Assembly: GCA_003558415.1 (NCBI GenBank)
Contig: PWLT01000205.1
Location: forward strand, 1 to 6,116
Length of the DNA stretch: 6,116 bases
Direction: 5' to 3'
DNA from: Hyphomicrobiales bacterium
GTDB lineage: Bacteria > Pseudomonadota > Alphaproteobacteria > Rhodobacterales > Rhodobacteraceae
The notes beneath the pieces are model-generated. The model was not told the DNA's origin. It did not search any database and saw only the letters and a list, made by a program, of their open reading frames with translations. Every line of letters begins with the position of its first letter. The first letter of the stretch is position 1. Position numbers and translations under genes: made by a program. Positions 1 through 6,116 of the stretch are shown here, piece after piece.

Positions 1-1
1 C

Positions 2-211
2 TCCTCGGTGGACGAGGCCATCGCGCGTGAGGCGAAGGAGAAGCGCGAGGCGGAGTTGGCCCTCGCCCGCGTCTTCGCCGGTTCCGAAAAGGTGGCCCTG
101 GCCGAAAGGGGGTCGGGCCTTACCGTCACGGCCCGCTTCCGCGATCTCGACGAACTCAAGGCACTGCTCAAGCGTCTCGGACATGACAGCTCCGAGGCGC
201 CGGCGAAGTGA
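2..211 (+). CDS. C-terminal end of a possible ParB/Spo0J-like partition protein (5' truncated)
   Basis: This is the last 69 codons of a gene that begins before the window and stops at TGA 209-211. The fragment is soluble and highly charged. An Ala/Glu/Lys/Arg-rich helical stretch (about the first 25 visible residues) leads into a short alternating hydrophobic segment and then the pattern F-R-D-L-D-E-L-K-A-L-L-K-R-L-G. That arrangement, helix then beta strands then a 'sLdEL..Ll.rLG' helix near the C-terminus, resembles the C-terminal dimerisation domain of ParB family centromere-binding proteins. This is recognition from memory on a short fragment. The diagnostic N-terminal ParB nuclease-like domain and helix-turn-helix are outside the window, so an unrelated coiled-coil protein is possible. 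The GTG at position 8 is in frame but is unlikely to be a real start, because the open frame continues to the window edge. It points the same way as narK and lies 60 bases before it. Confidence 0.6.
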   Translation, partial: SSVDEAIAREAKEKREAELALARVFAGSEKVALAERGSGLTVTARFRDLDELKALLKRLGHDSSEAPAK

Positions 212-223
212 GCCTGGCAATCG

Positions 224-251
224 GGGTGGCCCGTCCCCGGACCGGCCGCCC
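224..251 (+). repeat. Imperfect GC-rich inverted repeat upstream of narK
   Basis: The 28 bases form a dyad: of 14 opposed positions, 11 are Watson-Crick, one is a G-T wobble, one is C-C, and the central pair is C-C. The outer 8-bp arms are GGGTGGCC and GGCCGCCC. The inner arms are GTCC and GGAC. As RNA it could form a stem-loop starting 12 bases after the upstream stop codon and ending 8 bases before the narK ribosome binding site. No T-run follows, so a classical intrinsic terminator is not supported. It could be a weak terminator or 3' stabiliser of the upstream transcript, an operator, or chance in GC-rich DNA. The rest of the 212-271 gap shows no recognisable -10/-35 pair and no FNR-type site. 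Confidence 0.4.
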
Positions 252-259
252 ACGCAACG

Positions 260-265
260 AAAGGA
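260..265 (+). promoter_or_regulatory. Ribosome binding site of narK
   Basis: AAAGGA lies 6 bases before the ATG at 272 and is the only purine-rich Shine-Dalgarno-like stretch in the gap. It supports that ATG over the earlier GTG at 208, which opens a different frame that is a shadow of narK. Confidence 0.75.
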
Positions 266-271
266 CAGACG

Positions 272-1633
272 ATGTCTGCAGACAAGGCCAATCCGGTAAG
301 AACCCCCGGTACCTGGTTGGAACGCTGGGACCCGGAAGATCAGGCAATGTGGGACGGCGGCGGCTCGCGCCTGGCCTGGACCACGCTGGCACTGACCACG
401 GCGGCTCTGACCATGGCATTCATCACCTGGTTCCTGGTCTCCGCGCTGGTCGTGCGCCTGCCGCAGATCGGGTTTCAGTTCACGTCCAGCCAGCTTTTCT
501 GGCTGGCGGCCATGCCCGGCCTTGCCGGCGGCTCGCTCAGGCTGATCCACATGTTCCTGGTGCCGATCTACGGCACACGGCACGTGGTCAGCCTTTCCAC
601 CCTGTCTTTGCTCATTCCGCTGGTGGGCTGGTTCTACGCCGTGCAGAACCCGGCCACGCCCTATTGGCTGCTTCTCTTCCTGGCCTTCCTTGCCGGTCTG
701 GGCGGGGGCAACTTCAGCTCCTTCATGCCCTCGACGAGCATGTTCTTTCCCAAGCGCTTGCAAGGGACCGCGCTGGCGGTACAGGCGGGCATCGGCAATT
801 TCGGCGTCTCCATCGTGCAGTTCGTCACCCCCTGGGTGATCGGCTTCGCGCTCTTGGGCGGCATGGCATGGGTCGGCGAGCCGCAAACGATGATGCGCGG
901 CGGCGAGGAAGTCGAAGTCTATCTCCAGAACGCCCCGCTGGTGATGATCCCCTTCGTGGCGGTGTTCGGCATCACGGCCTGGCTGTTCCTGAAATCGGTG
1001 CCGATCAAGTCGAATTTCCGCGAGCAGTTCGACATCTTCAAATCCGGCCACACCTGGGCGCAGACCTCGCTCTACATCATGACCTTCGGCGGGTTTTCCG
1101 GCCTTGCCGCCACCTTCCCGCTGCTGATCCGCGAGGTCTATGGCGGGTTCGAGAACGCGCCCGATCCACTGACCTGGGCTTTCTGGGGGCCGCTCGTGGG
1201 CTCGGCCAGCCGGGTCGTGGCGGGGCCGATCTCCGACAAGTTCGGCGGCGCGCGCGTCACGCACTGGGCGGGGATCGGCATGGTGATCTGCGCCTTCCTC
1301 GTCACGCTGACGGTCACGCCCGACTCGCTCGACAGTTTCTGGCTCTTCGTCTCGGCCATGCTGGCGCTGTTCTTCTTTGCCGGGGTGGGCAACGCCTCGA
1401 CCTTCAAGCAGATGCCGATGCTGTTCAATCCCCGTCAGGGTGGCGGGGTGATCGGCTTCACCGCCGCCATCGCAGCCTATGGCCCGTTCATCTTCGGCAT
1501 GCTTTTCGCCTGGTCCTTCGCGACCTGGCAGTCGGCGGCGCCGGTCTTCTACGGGCTGATCGTCTTCTTCGCCTTCAACGTGGCGCTGAACTGGTGGCTC
1601 TATGCCCGCCGGAACGCGCCCTTCCCCTGCTGA
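272..1633 (+). CDS. narK: NarK-type nitrate/nitrite transporter (MFS), single-unit, NarK2-like
   Basis: This 453-residue inner-membrane protein has about 12 hydrophobic segments (first near residues 36-60, last near 423-445), the usual length for a one-unit NarK. Family marks are clear. The N-terminal WDPED motif (residues 19-23) precedes TM1. TM2 contains GGSLRLIHMF with Arg90, and a later helix has SASRVVAGPISDKFGG with Arg314; these match the two substrate-binding arginines of E. coli NarK (Arg89 and Arg305). The two Gly/Asn-rich nitrate signatures are at about 142-180 (GLGGGNFSSFMPSTS onward) and 371-407 (GVGNASTF onward). The family moves nitrate in and nitrite out, by nitrate/nitrite exchange or nitrate/proton symport; the sequence alone does not settle which, though the NarK2-like character leans to exchange. 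It lies directly before narG in the same direction, as in many denitrifiers. Unlike the NarK1-NarK2 fusion known in Paracoccus, only one unit is present, with no transporter sequence in the 271 bases upstream. Confidence 0.95.
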   Translation: MSADKANPVRTPGTWLERWDPEDQAMWDGGGSRLAWTTLALTTAALTMAFITWFLVSALVVRLPQIGFQFTSSQLFWLAAMPGLAGGSLRLIHMFLVPIYGTRHVVSLSTLSLLIPLVGWFYAVQNPATPYWLLLFLAFLAGLGGGNFSSFMPSTSMFFPKRLQGTALAVQAGIGNFGVSIVQFVTPWVIGFALLGGMAWVGEPQTMMRGGEEVEVYLQNAPLVMIPFVAVFGITAWLFLKSVPIKSNFREQFDIFKSGHTWAQTSLYIMTFGGFSGLAATFPLLIREVYGGFENAPDPLTWAFWGPLVGSASRVVAGPISDKFGGARVTHWAGIGMVICAFLVTLTVTPDSLDSFWLFVSAMLALFFFAGVGNASTFKQMPMLFNPRQGGGVIGFTAAIAAYGPFIFGMLFAWSFATWQSAAPVFYGLIVFFAFNVALNWWLYARRNAPFPC

Positions 1634-1642
1634 ACTCGCGCG

Positions 1643-1663
1643 GGGGCACGCGGCGCGTGCCCC
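1643..1663 (+). repeat. Perfect hairpin in the narK-narG gap
   Basis: Arms GGGGCACGC (1643-1651) and GCGTGCCCC (1655-1663) pair perfectly over 9 bp around a 3-base loop, GGC. The hairpin begins 9 bases after the narK stop and ends 30 bases before the narG ATG. The bases that follow (GGCCCAACTG) contain no T-run, so full intrinsic termination is not expected. Plausible roles are partial termination, mRNA processing, or protection of a narK 3' end, any of which would let narK and narGH differ in transcript level. The structure is seen directly; the role is inference. Confidence 0.65.
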
Positions 1664-1679
1664 GGCCCAACTGACCCCC

Positions 1680-1686
1680 AAAGGGA
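1680..1686 (+). promoter_or_regulatory. Ribosome binding site of narG
   Basis: AAAGGGA (extended by G at 1687) lies 7 bases before the ATG at 1694. It is a good Shine-Dalgarno match at normal spacing and fixes the narG start, which also gives the conserved family N-terminus. Confidence 0.85.
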
Positions 1687-1693
1687 GACAGCC

Positions 1694-4600
1694 ATGAGCC
1701 ATCTTCTCGACCGCCTCAACTTCCTGAAATCCGTGCGCAAGGACACCTTCGCCGATGGCCACGGCCAGACCACCATCGAAAACCGCGACTGGGAGGACAC
1801 CTATCGCGAGCGCTGGCGCCACGACAAGGTGGTGCGCTCGACCCACGGGGTGAACTGCACGGGCTCGTGTTCGTGGAAGATCTACGTCAAGTCCGGCATC
1901 GTCACCTGGGAAACCCAGCATACCGACTATCCGCGCACGCGCCCCGATCTGCCCAACCACGAGCCGCGCGGCTGCGCGCGCGGGGCGTCCTATTCGTGGT
2001 ATCTCTATTCCGCAAACCGGGTGAAGACGCCATTGGTGCGCGGGCGGCTGATGAAGCTGTGGCGCGAGAAGCGCAAGACACTCAGCCCCGTTCAGGCCTG
2101 GGAGGCGATCCAGTCCGACCCGGCCGCGCGCGAGAGCTACACACGCCAGCGCGGCCGGGGCGGCTTCGTGCGCGCCAACTGGGACGAGGTGACCGAGATC
2201 ACCGCCGCCGCCAATGCCTGGACGGCAAAGACCTACGGCCCTGACCGGGTGTTCGGCTTCTCGCCCATTCCGGCGATGAGCATGGTCTCCTACGCGGCCG
2301 GGTCGCGTTACCTGAGCCTGATGGGCGGCACCTGCATGTCCTTCTATGACTGGTACTGCGATCTGCCGCCCGCCTCGCCCATGACCTGGGGCGAGCAGAC
2401 CGACGTGCCGGAATCGGCGGATTGGTACAATTCGGGCTTTCTGCTGATCTGGGGCTCGAACGTGCCGCAGACCCGCACGCCGGATGCGCATTTCTACACC
2501 GAGGCACGCTATCGCGGCACCAAGTCGGCGGTGATCTGCCCGGACTACTCCGAAGCCGCGAAATTCGGCGATATCTGGCTCAACCCCAAGCAGGGCACCG
2601 ACGCGGCGCTGGGCATGGCGATGGGGCATGTGATCCTGCGCGAGTTCCATCTCGACCGTCAGGCCGAGTATTTCGAGGATTACTGCCGCAAGTATTCGGA
2701 CATGCCGATGCTCGTGCGGCTTGAGAGGCGGGGCGATAATTTCGTCCCCGGTCGCCAGCTTCGCGCCGCCGATCTCGACGGCGCGTTGGATCAGAAGAAC
2801 AACCCCGAATGGAAGACCGTCGCAATCGACGAGGCCAGCGGCCAGCCGGTGGTGCCCAACGGCTCCATCGGGTTCCGCTGGGGCGAGCAGGGGCGCTGGA
2901 ACCTTGAGGAAAAGGCCGGCAAGGACCCCGTCCAGCTGCGCATGAGCCTCCTACTGGAGGATCACCGCGACGATGTCGTGGGGGTCGACTTCCCCTATTT
3001 CGGCGGCAAGGCCAGCAACGGCTTCGAGAACGACGCGCGCGGCGATGTGCTCACCCGCAACGTGCCCGTGCGCCGCATCAAGCTGGCCGATGGATCCGAG
3101 GCGCATGTCGCGACGGTGTTCGATCTCTTCTGCGCCAATTACGGGCTCGATCGCGGGCTCGGCGGGGATCACGTCGCGGTGTCCTATGACGACGACACCC
3201 CCTTCACCCCCGCATGGGCCGAACGGATCACCGGTGTCGCACGCGACCGCATCATCGCCGTGGCCCGCGAATTCGCCTCCAATGCCGAAAAGACCAACGG
3301 CAAGTCGATGATCATCATCGGCGCCGCGATGAACCACTGGTACCACATGGACATGAACTACCGCGCCGTCATCAACATGCTGGTGATGTGCGGCTGCGTG
3401 GGCCAGTCGGGCGGCGGCTGGGCACATTACGTGGGCCAGGAGAAGCTGCGCCCGCAGACGGGCTGGCTGCCGCTGGCCTTCGCGCTCGACTGGGGTCGCC
3501 CACCGCGGCAGATGAACTCGACCTCCGCCTGGTACGCGCATACCGACCAGTGGCGCTACGAGACGGTGACGGCGAAGGAAATCCTCAGCCCCACGGCGCC
3601 CGAGGGGGACTGGGCCAATCTGAGCCTGATCGACTACAACATCCGCGCCGAGCGCATGGGCTGGCTGCCCTCGGCCCCGCAACTGCGCACCAACCCGCTG
3701 GAGGTCGGACGCGCCGCCAAGGCGGCGAAGAAGGATATCGCGGCCTATGTCGCGGAGCAGCTCAAGTCGGGCGATCTGGAGATGTCGGCCCAGGACCCGG
3801 ACGCGCCGGAGAACTGGCCGCGCAACCTCTATGTGTGGCGCTCCAACCTACTGGGTTCATCGGGCAAGGGGCATGAGTACTTCCTCAAGCACCTTCTGGG
3901 CACCGATCACGGGGTTCAGGGCAAGGATCTGGGCGAGGAAGGGCGCCAGAAGCCCGTCGAGGCCCGCTGGCACGACGCCGCACCCGAGGGCAAGCTCGAC
4001 CTGCTGGTGTGCATCGATTTCCGCATGTCCACCACCGCCGTCTATGCCGATATCGTGCTGCCCACGGCGAGTTGGTACGAGAAGGACGACCTCAACACCT
4101 CCGACATGCACCCGTTCATCCACCCGCTGCAGGCGGCCGTGGACCCGGCCTATGAGAGCAAATCCGACTGGGACATCTTCAAGGCGATCGCGAAGAAATT
4201 CTCGGAGGTGGCGCCGGAGATCCTGGGCGTGGAGACCGATGTCGTGGCGCTGCCGCTGCAGCATGACAGCCCGATGGAAGTCGCCCAGCCGCATGTCAGG
4301 GACTGGAAGCGCGACGAGTGCGATCTGATCCCCGGCAAGACGGCGCCCAACTACATCGCCGTGGAGCGCGACTATCCCAACCTCTACGCACGCTTCACTT
4401 CGCTCGGCCCGCTGATGGAAAAGATCGGCAATGGCGGCAAGGGCATCAGCTGGAACACCGATACGGAGGTGGACCACCTCAAGGCGCTCAACGGCACGCA
4501 AGTCGACGGGCCGACCAAGGGCATGGCAAAGATCGAAAGCGCCATCGACGCCTGCGAGGTGGTGCTCATGCTGGCGCCCGAAACCAATGGCGAGGTCGCG

Positions 4601-5437
4601 GTCAAGGCCTGGAGCGCGCTGGAGAAGGCCACCGGGCGCGAGCACGCGCATCTCGCCCGCGTCAAGGAAGACGAGAAGATCCGCTTTCGCGACATCGCCG
4701 CGCAGCCGCGCAAGATCATCTCCTCGCCCACCTGGTCGGGCATCGAGAGCGAGGAGGTGTGCTACAATGCCGGCTGGACCAATGTTCACGAACTGATCCC
4801 CTGGCGCACGCTCTCGGGGCGTCAGCAGCTCTATCAGGACCATGAGTGGATGCGCGCCTTCGGCGAGTTCTTCGTCACCTGGCGCCCGCCGGTGGATCTC
4901 AAGACCATCACCGGGGATGCCACCAAGTCCCTGGCCAGCGGCGAGAAGCATGTGGTGCTCAACTTCATCACGCCGCACCAGAAATGGGGCATCCATTCGA
5001 CCTATTCCGACAATCTGCTGATGCTCACGCTCAACCGTGGGGGGCCGGTCGTGTGGCTCTCGGAGACCGACGCGCGCACCGCCGGCATCGTCGATAACGA
5101 CTGGGTCGAGGTGTTCAATTCCAACGGGGTGCTCACCGCGCGCGCGGTGGTCAGCCAGCGAATGAAGGACGGAACCCTCTTCATGTATCACGCACAGGAG
5201 AAAATCGTGAACACGCCGGGCTCGAAAATCACCGGCCAGCGCGGCGGCATCCACAATTCGGTCACGCGCGCGGTGGTCAAGCCCACGCATATGATCGGCG
5301 GCTACGCGCAGCAATCCTACGGTTTCAACTATTACGGCACGGTCGGCTCGAACCGCGACGAGTTCGTGATCGTGCGCAAGATGGACAAGGTCGACTGGCT
5401 CGACGGGTCCACGAGCGAGAAGGAGGCGGCACAATGA
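1694..5437 (+). CDS. narG: Respiratory nitrate reductase alpha subunit NarG (catalytic, Mo-bisMGD)
   Basis: NarG reduces nitrate to nitrite in the cytoplasm as the catalytic subunit of the membrane-attached NarGHI complex. The 1247-residue product appears complete, matches the length I recall for E. coli NarG, and aligns with it closely by eye throughout. The FS0 [4Fe-4S] site is present with its unusual histidine ligand: His51, Cys55, Cys59 and Cys94. The Mo-ligand aspartate is Asp223 in SFYDWYCDLPPASP, equal to E. coli Asp222 when the initiator Met is not counted. Domains in order are the Fe-S/Mo-binding N-terminal region (about 44-110), the large molybdopterin oxidoreductase body (about 110-1080, including GCVGQSGGGWAHYVGQEK), and the C-terminal molybdopterin dinucleotide-binding domain (about 1085-1210, including NFITPHQKWGIHSTYSDNL). 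No cleavable signal peptide is seen, as expected for the cytoplasm-facing nitrate reductase; this separates it from periplasmic NapA and from archaeal-type outward-facing enzymes with a clear Tat signal. There is no frameshift or internal stop. Its end overlaps narH by four bases. Confidence 0.98.
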   Translation: MSHLLDRLNFLKSVRKDTFADGHGQTTIENRDWEDTYRERWRHDKVVRSTHGVNCTGSCSWKIYVKSGIVTWETQHTDYPRTRPDLPNHEPRGCARGASYSWYLYSANRVKTPLVRGRLMKLWREKRKTLSPVQAWEAIQSDPAARESYTRQRGRGGFVRANWDEVTEITAAANAWTAKTYGPDRVFGFSPIPAMSMVSYAAGSRYLSLMGGTCMSFYDWYCDLPPASPMTWGEQTDVPESADWYNSGFLLIWGSNVPQTRTPDAHFYTEARYRGTKSAVICPDYSEAAKFGDIWLNPKQGTDAALGMAMGHVILREFHLDRQAEYFEDYCRKYSDMPMLVRLERRGDNFVPGRQLRAADLDGALDQKNNPEWKTVAIDEASGQPVVPNGSIGFRWGEQGRWNLEEKAGKDPVQLRMSLLLEDHRDDVVGVDFPYFGGKASNGFENDARGDVLTRNVPVRRIKLADGSEAHVATVFDLFCANYGLDRGLGGDHVAVSYDDDTPFTPAWAERITGVARDRIIAVAREFASNAEKTNGKSMIIIGAAMNHWYHMDMNYRAVINMLVMCGCVGQSGGGWAHYVGQEKLRPQTGWLPLAFALDWGRPPRQMNSTSAWYAHTDQWRYETVTAKEILSPTAPEGDWANLSLIDYNIRAERMGWLPSAPQLRTNPLEVGRAAKAAKKDIAAYVAEQLKSGDLEMSAQDPDAPENWPRNLYVWRSNLLGSSGKGHEYFLKHLLGTDHGVQGKDLGEEGRQKPVEARWHDAAPEGKLDLLVCIDFRMSTTAVYADIVLPTASWYEKDDLNTSDMHPFIHPLQAAVDPAYESKSDWDIFKAIAKKFSEVAPEILGVETDVVALPLQHDSPMEVAQPHVRDWKRDECDLIPGKTAPNYIAVERDYPNLYARFTSLGPLMEKIGNGGKGISWNTDTEVDHLKALNGTQVDGPTKGMAKIESAIDACEVVLMLAPETNGEVAVKAWSALEKATGREHAHLARVKEDEKIRFRDIAAQPRKIISSPTWSGIESEEVCYNAGWTNVHELIPWRTLSGRQQLYQDHEWMRAFGEFFVTWRPPVDLKTITGDATKSLASGEKHVVLNFITPHQKWGIHSTYSDNLLMLTLNRGGPVVWLSETDARTAGIVDNDWVEVFNSNGVLTARAVVSQRMKDGTLFMYHAQEKIVNTPGSKITGQRGGIHNSVTRAVVKPTHMIGGYAQQSYGFNYYGTVGSNRDEFVIVRKMDKVDWLDGSTSEKEAAQ
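5421..5426 (+). promoter_or_regulatory. Ribosome binding site of narH inside the narG 3' end
   Basis: A perfect AGGAGG lies 7 bases before the narH ATG (5434) and is read within narG codons for Lys-Glu-Ala near the C-terminus. It is the strongest Shine-Dalgarno sequence of the three starts in the window. Together with the ATGA stop/start overlap it suggests that narH can be initiated efficiently as well as coupled to narG translation. Confidence 0.85.
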
Positions 5438-6116
5438 AGGTTCGCGCGCAAATCGCAATGGTGCTCAACCTCGACAAGTGCATCGGGTGTCACACCTGCT
5501 CGGTGACCTGCAAGAATGTCTGGACCTCGCGCGAAGGCGTCGAATACGCGTGGTTCAACAATGTCGAGACCAAGCCGGGCGTCGGCTATCCCCGCGACTG
5601 GGAGAACCAGAAGCGCTGGAACGGGGGCTGGACACGAACGAAATCGGGCCACCTGCACCCGAAGCAGGGCGGCAAGTGGCGGATCCTGGCGAATATCTTC
5701 GCCAACCCCGATCTGCCCGAGATCGACGATTTCTACGAGCCGTTCGATTTCGACTATGACCACCTGAAATCGGCTCCCGAAGGTCAGGCCTTCCCGACCG
5801 CGCGGCCGCGTTCGCTGGTCTCGGGCGAGCGCATGGAGAAGATCGAATGGGGCCCGAACTGGGAGGAAATCCTGGGCGGCGAGTTCGAAAAGCGTGGGCA
5901 GGACTACAATTTCGACGGCATCCAGAAGGAGATCTACGGCCAGTACGAAAACACCTTCATGATGTATCTGCCCCGGCTGTGCGAGCATTGCCTCAACCCG
6001 TCCTGTGTGGCCTCCTGCCCCTCGGGCGCGATCTACAAGCGCGAGGATGACGGGGTGGTCCTGATCGATCAGGAAAAATGCCGCGGCTGGCGCATGTGCG
6101 TATCGGGCTGCCCCTA
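5434..6116 (+). CDS. narH: Respiratory nitrate reductase beta subunit NarH (3' truncated by window end)
   Basis: NarH is the iron-sulfur electron-transfer subunit that carries electrons from NarI haem to NarG on the cytoplasmic side of the membrane. The first 227 codons are present, against about 510 residues in E. coli NarH; the window ends within codon 228. The start MKVRAQIAMVLNLDKC is close to the E. coli N-terminus. The first ferredoxin-like motif has Cys16, Cys19, Cys22 and Cys26. A second group is Cys183, Cys186, Cys191 and Cys195, in LPRLCEHCLNPSCVASCPSG. A third begins Cys216-x2-Trp219-x2-Cys222-x3-Cys226, where Trp replaces a cysteine, the known hallmark of the NarH [3Fe-4S] cluster FS3. 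Between them, NVETKPG, YEPFDFDYD and RPRSL are typical of the family. The remaining ligands lie past the window. The ATG overlaps the narG stop (ATGA), marking one operon; narJ and narI would be expected next. Confidence 0.97.
   Translation, partial: MKVRAQIAMVLNLDKCIGCHTCSVTCKNVWTSREGVEYAWFNNVETKPGVGYPRDWENQKRWNGGWTRTKSGHLHPKQGGKWRILANIFANPDLPEIDDFYEPFDFDYDHLKSAPEGQAFPTARPRSLVSGERMEKIEWGPNWEEILGGEFEKRGQDYNFDGIQKEIYGQYENTFMMYLPRLCEHCLNPSCVASCPSGAIYKREDDGVVLIDQEKCRGWRMCVSGCP

Noticed and set aside
2..211. The idea that the upstream fragment is the end of a NarK1 unit or a split NarK fusion.
   Set aside because: The fragment is charged and soluble with no membrane segment, and no transporter motif is present.
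1643..1663. Calling the narK-narG hairpin an intrinsic terminator.
   Set aside because: No T-run follows the stem, and narG, which needs transcription, begins 30 bases later in the same direction without a visible promoter.
208..1674. A 488-codon + strand open frame starting with GTG and covering all of narK in another phase.
   Set aside because: The product is Arg/Ala/Gly/His-rich with no membrane helices or known motif, while the narK frame gives a clear transporter with its own ribosome binding site. It is a shadow frame.
2951..3682. A 243-codon minus-strand open frame within narG.
   Set aside because: It is opposite a fully conserved stretch of NarG, has His/Val/Ala-rich low-information composition, and shows no ribosome binding site or family resemblance.
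3857..5458. A 533-codon open frame on the minus strand opposite the narG 3' half and the narH start.
   Set aside because: It mirrors the phase of narG codons rich in G/C at third positions, which removes stops on the opposite strand. The predicted protein is an undifferentiated run of Arg/Ala/Asp/Val/His with no recognisable domain, and the + strand protein is conserved throughout.
6079..6102. Trp in place of a cysteine in the third narH Fe-S motif, considered as a mutation.
   Set aside because: Trp at this place is the normal NarH feature that gives the [3Fe-4S] cluster FS3 (E. coli NarH has the same C-x2-W-x2-C-x3-C pattern).

Overview
This GC-rich window carries the start of a respiratory nitrate reductase operon: the tail of an unidentified gene that may be ParB-like, then narK, narG and the first 227 codons of narH, all on the + strand. 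The strong G/C preference at third codon positions and the protein sequences fit a proteobacterium. An alphaproteobacterium, perhaps a Rhodobacterales relative of Paracoccus, is my best guess, but that is inference from composition and general family resemblance and no marker gene here proves it.

Layout. Positions 2-211 hold the last 69 codons of a soluble, charged protein whose end resembles the C-terminal dimerisation domain of ParB/Spo0J partition proteins. A 60-base gap (212-271) with a long imperfect inverted repeat follows. narK (272-1633) encodes a single-unit, NarK2-like nitrate/nitrite transporter of the major facilitator superfamily. A second 60-base gap (1634-1693) contains a perfect 9-bp hairpin. 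narG (1694-5437) is a complete catalytic subunit of 1247 residues with all expected cofactor ligands. narH (5434 onward) overlaps narG by four bases (ATGA) and is cut by the window edge. Its remainder, and presumably narJ and narI, lie beyond position 6116.

How the genes work together. NarK brings nitrate into the cytoplasm and/or exports nitrite. NarG reduces nitrate to nitrite at a Mo-bisMGD centre, using electrons passed through the Fe-S clusters of NarH from the membrane quinol oxidase NarI (not in the window). The narG-narH overlap implies translational coupling of the two subunits. The narK-narG gap with its hairpin offers a place where transporter and enzyme mRNA levels could diverge.

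Novelty. The three recognised genes are a well-known system and I see no undescribed system here. The points worth a second look are the possible partition gene beside narK, the lack of a visible FNR-type site before narK, and the two GC-rich hairpins in equal-sized 60-base gaps. No tRNA, rRNA, CRISPR array, insertion sequence or att site was seen.
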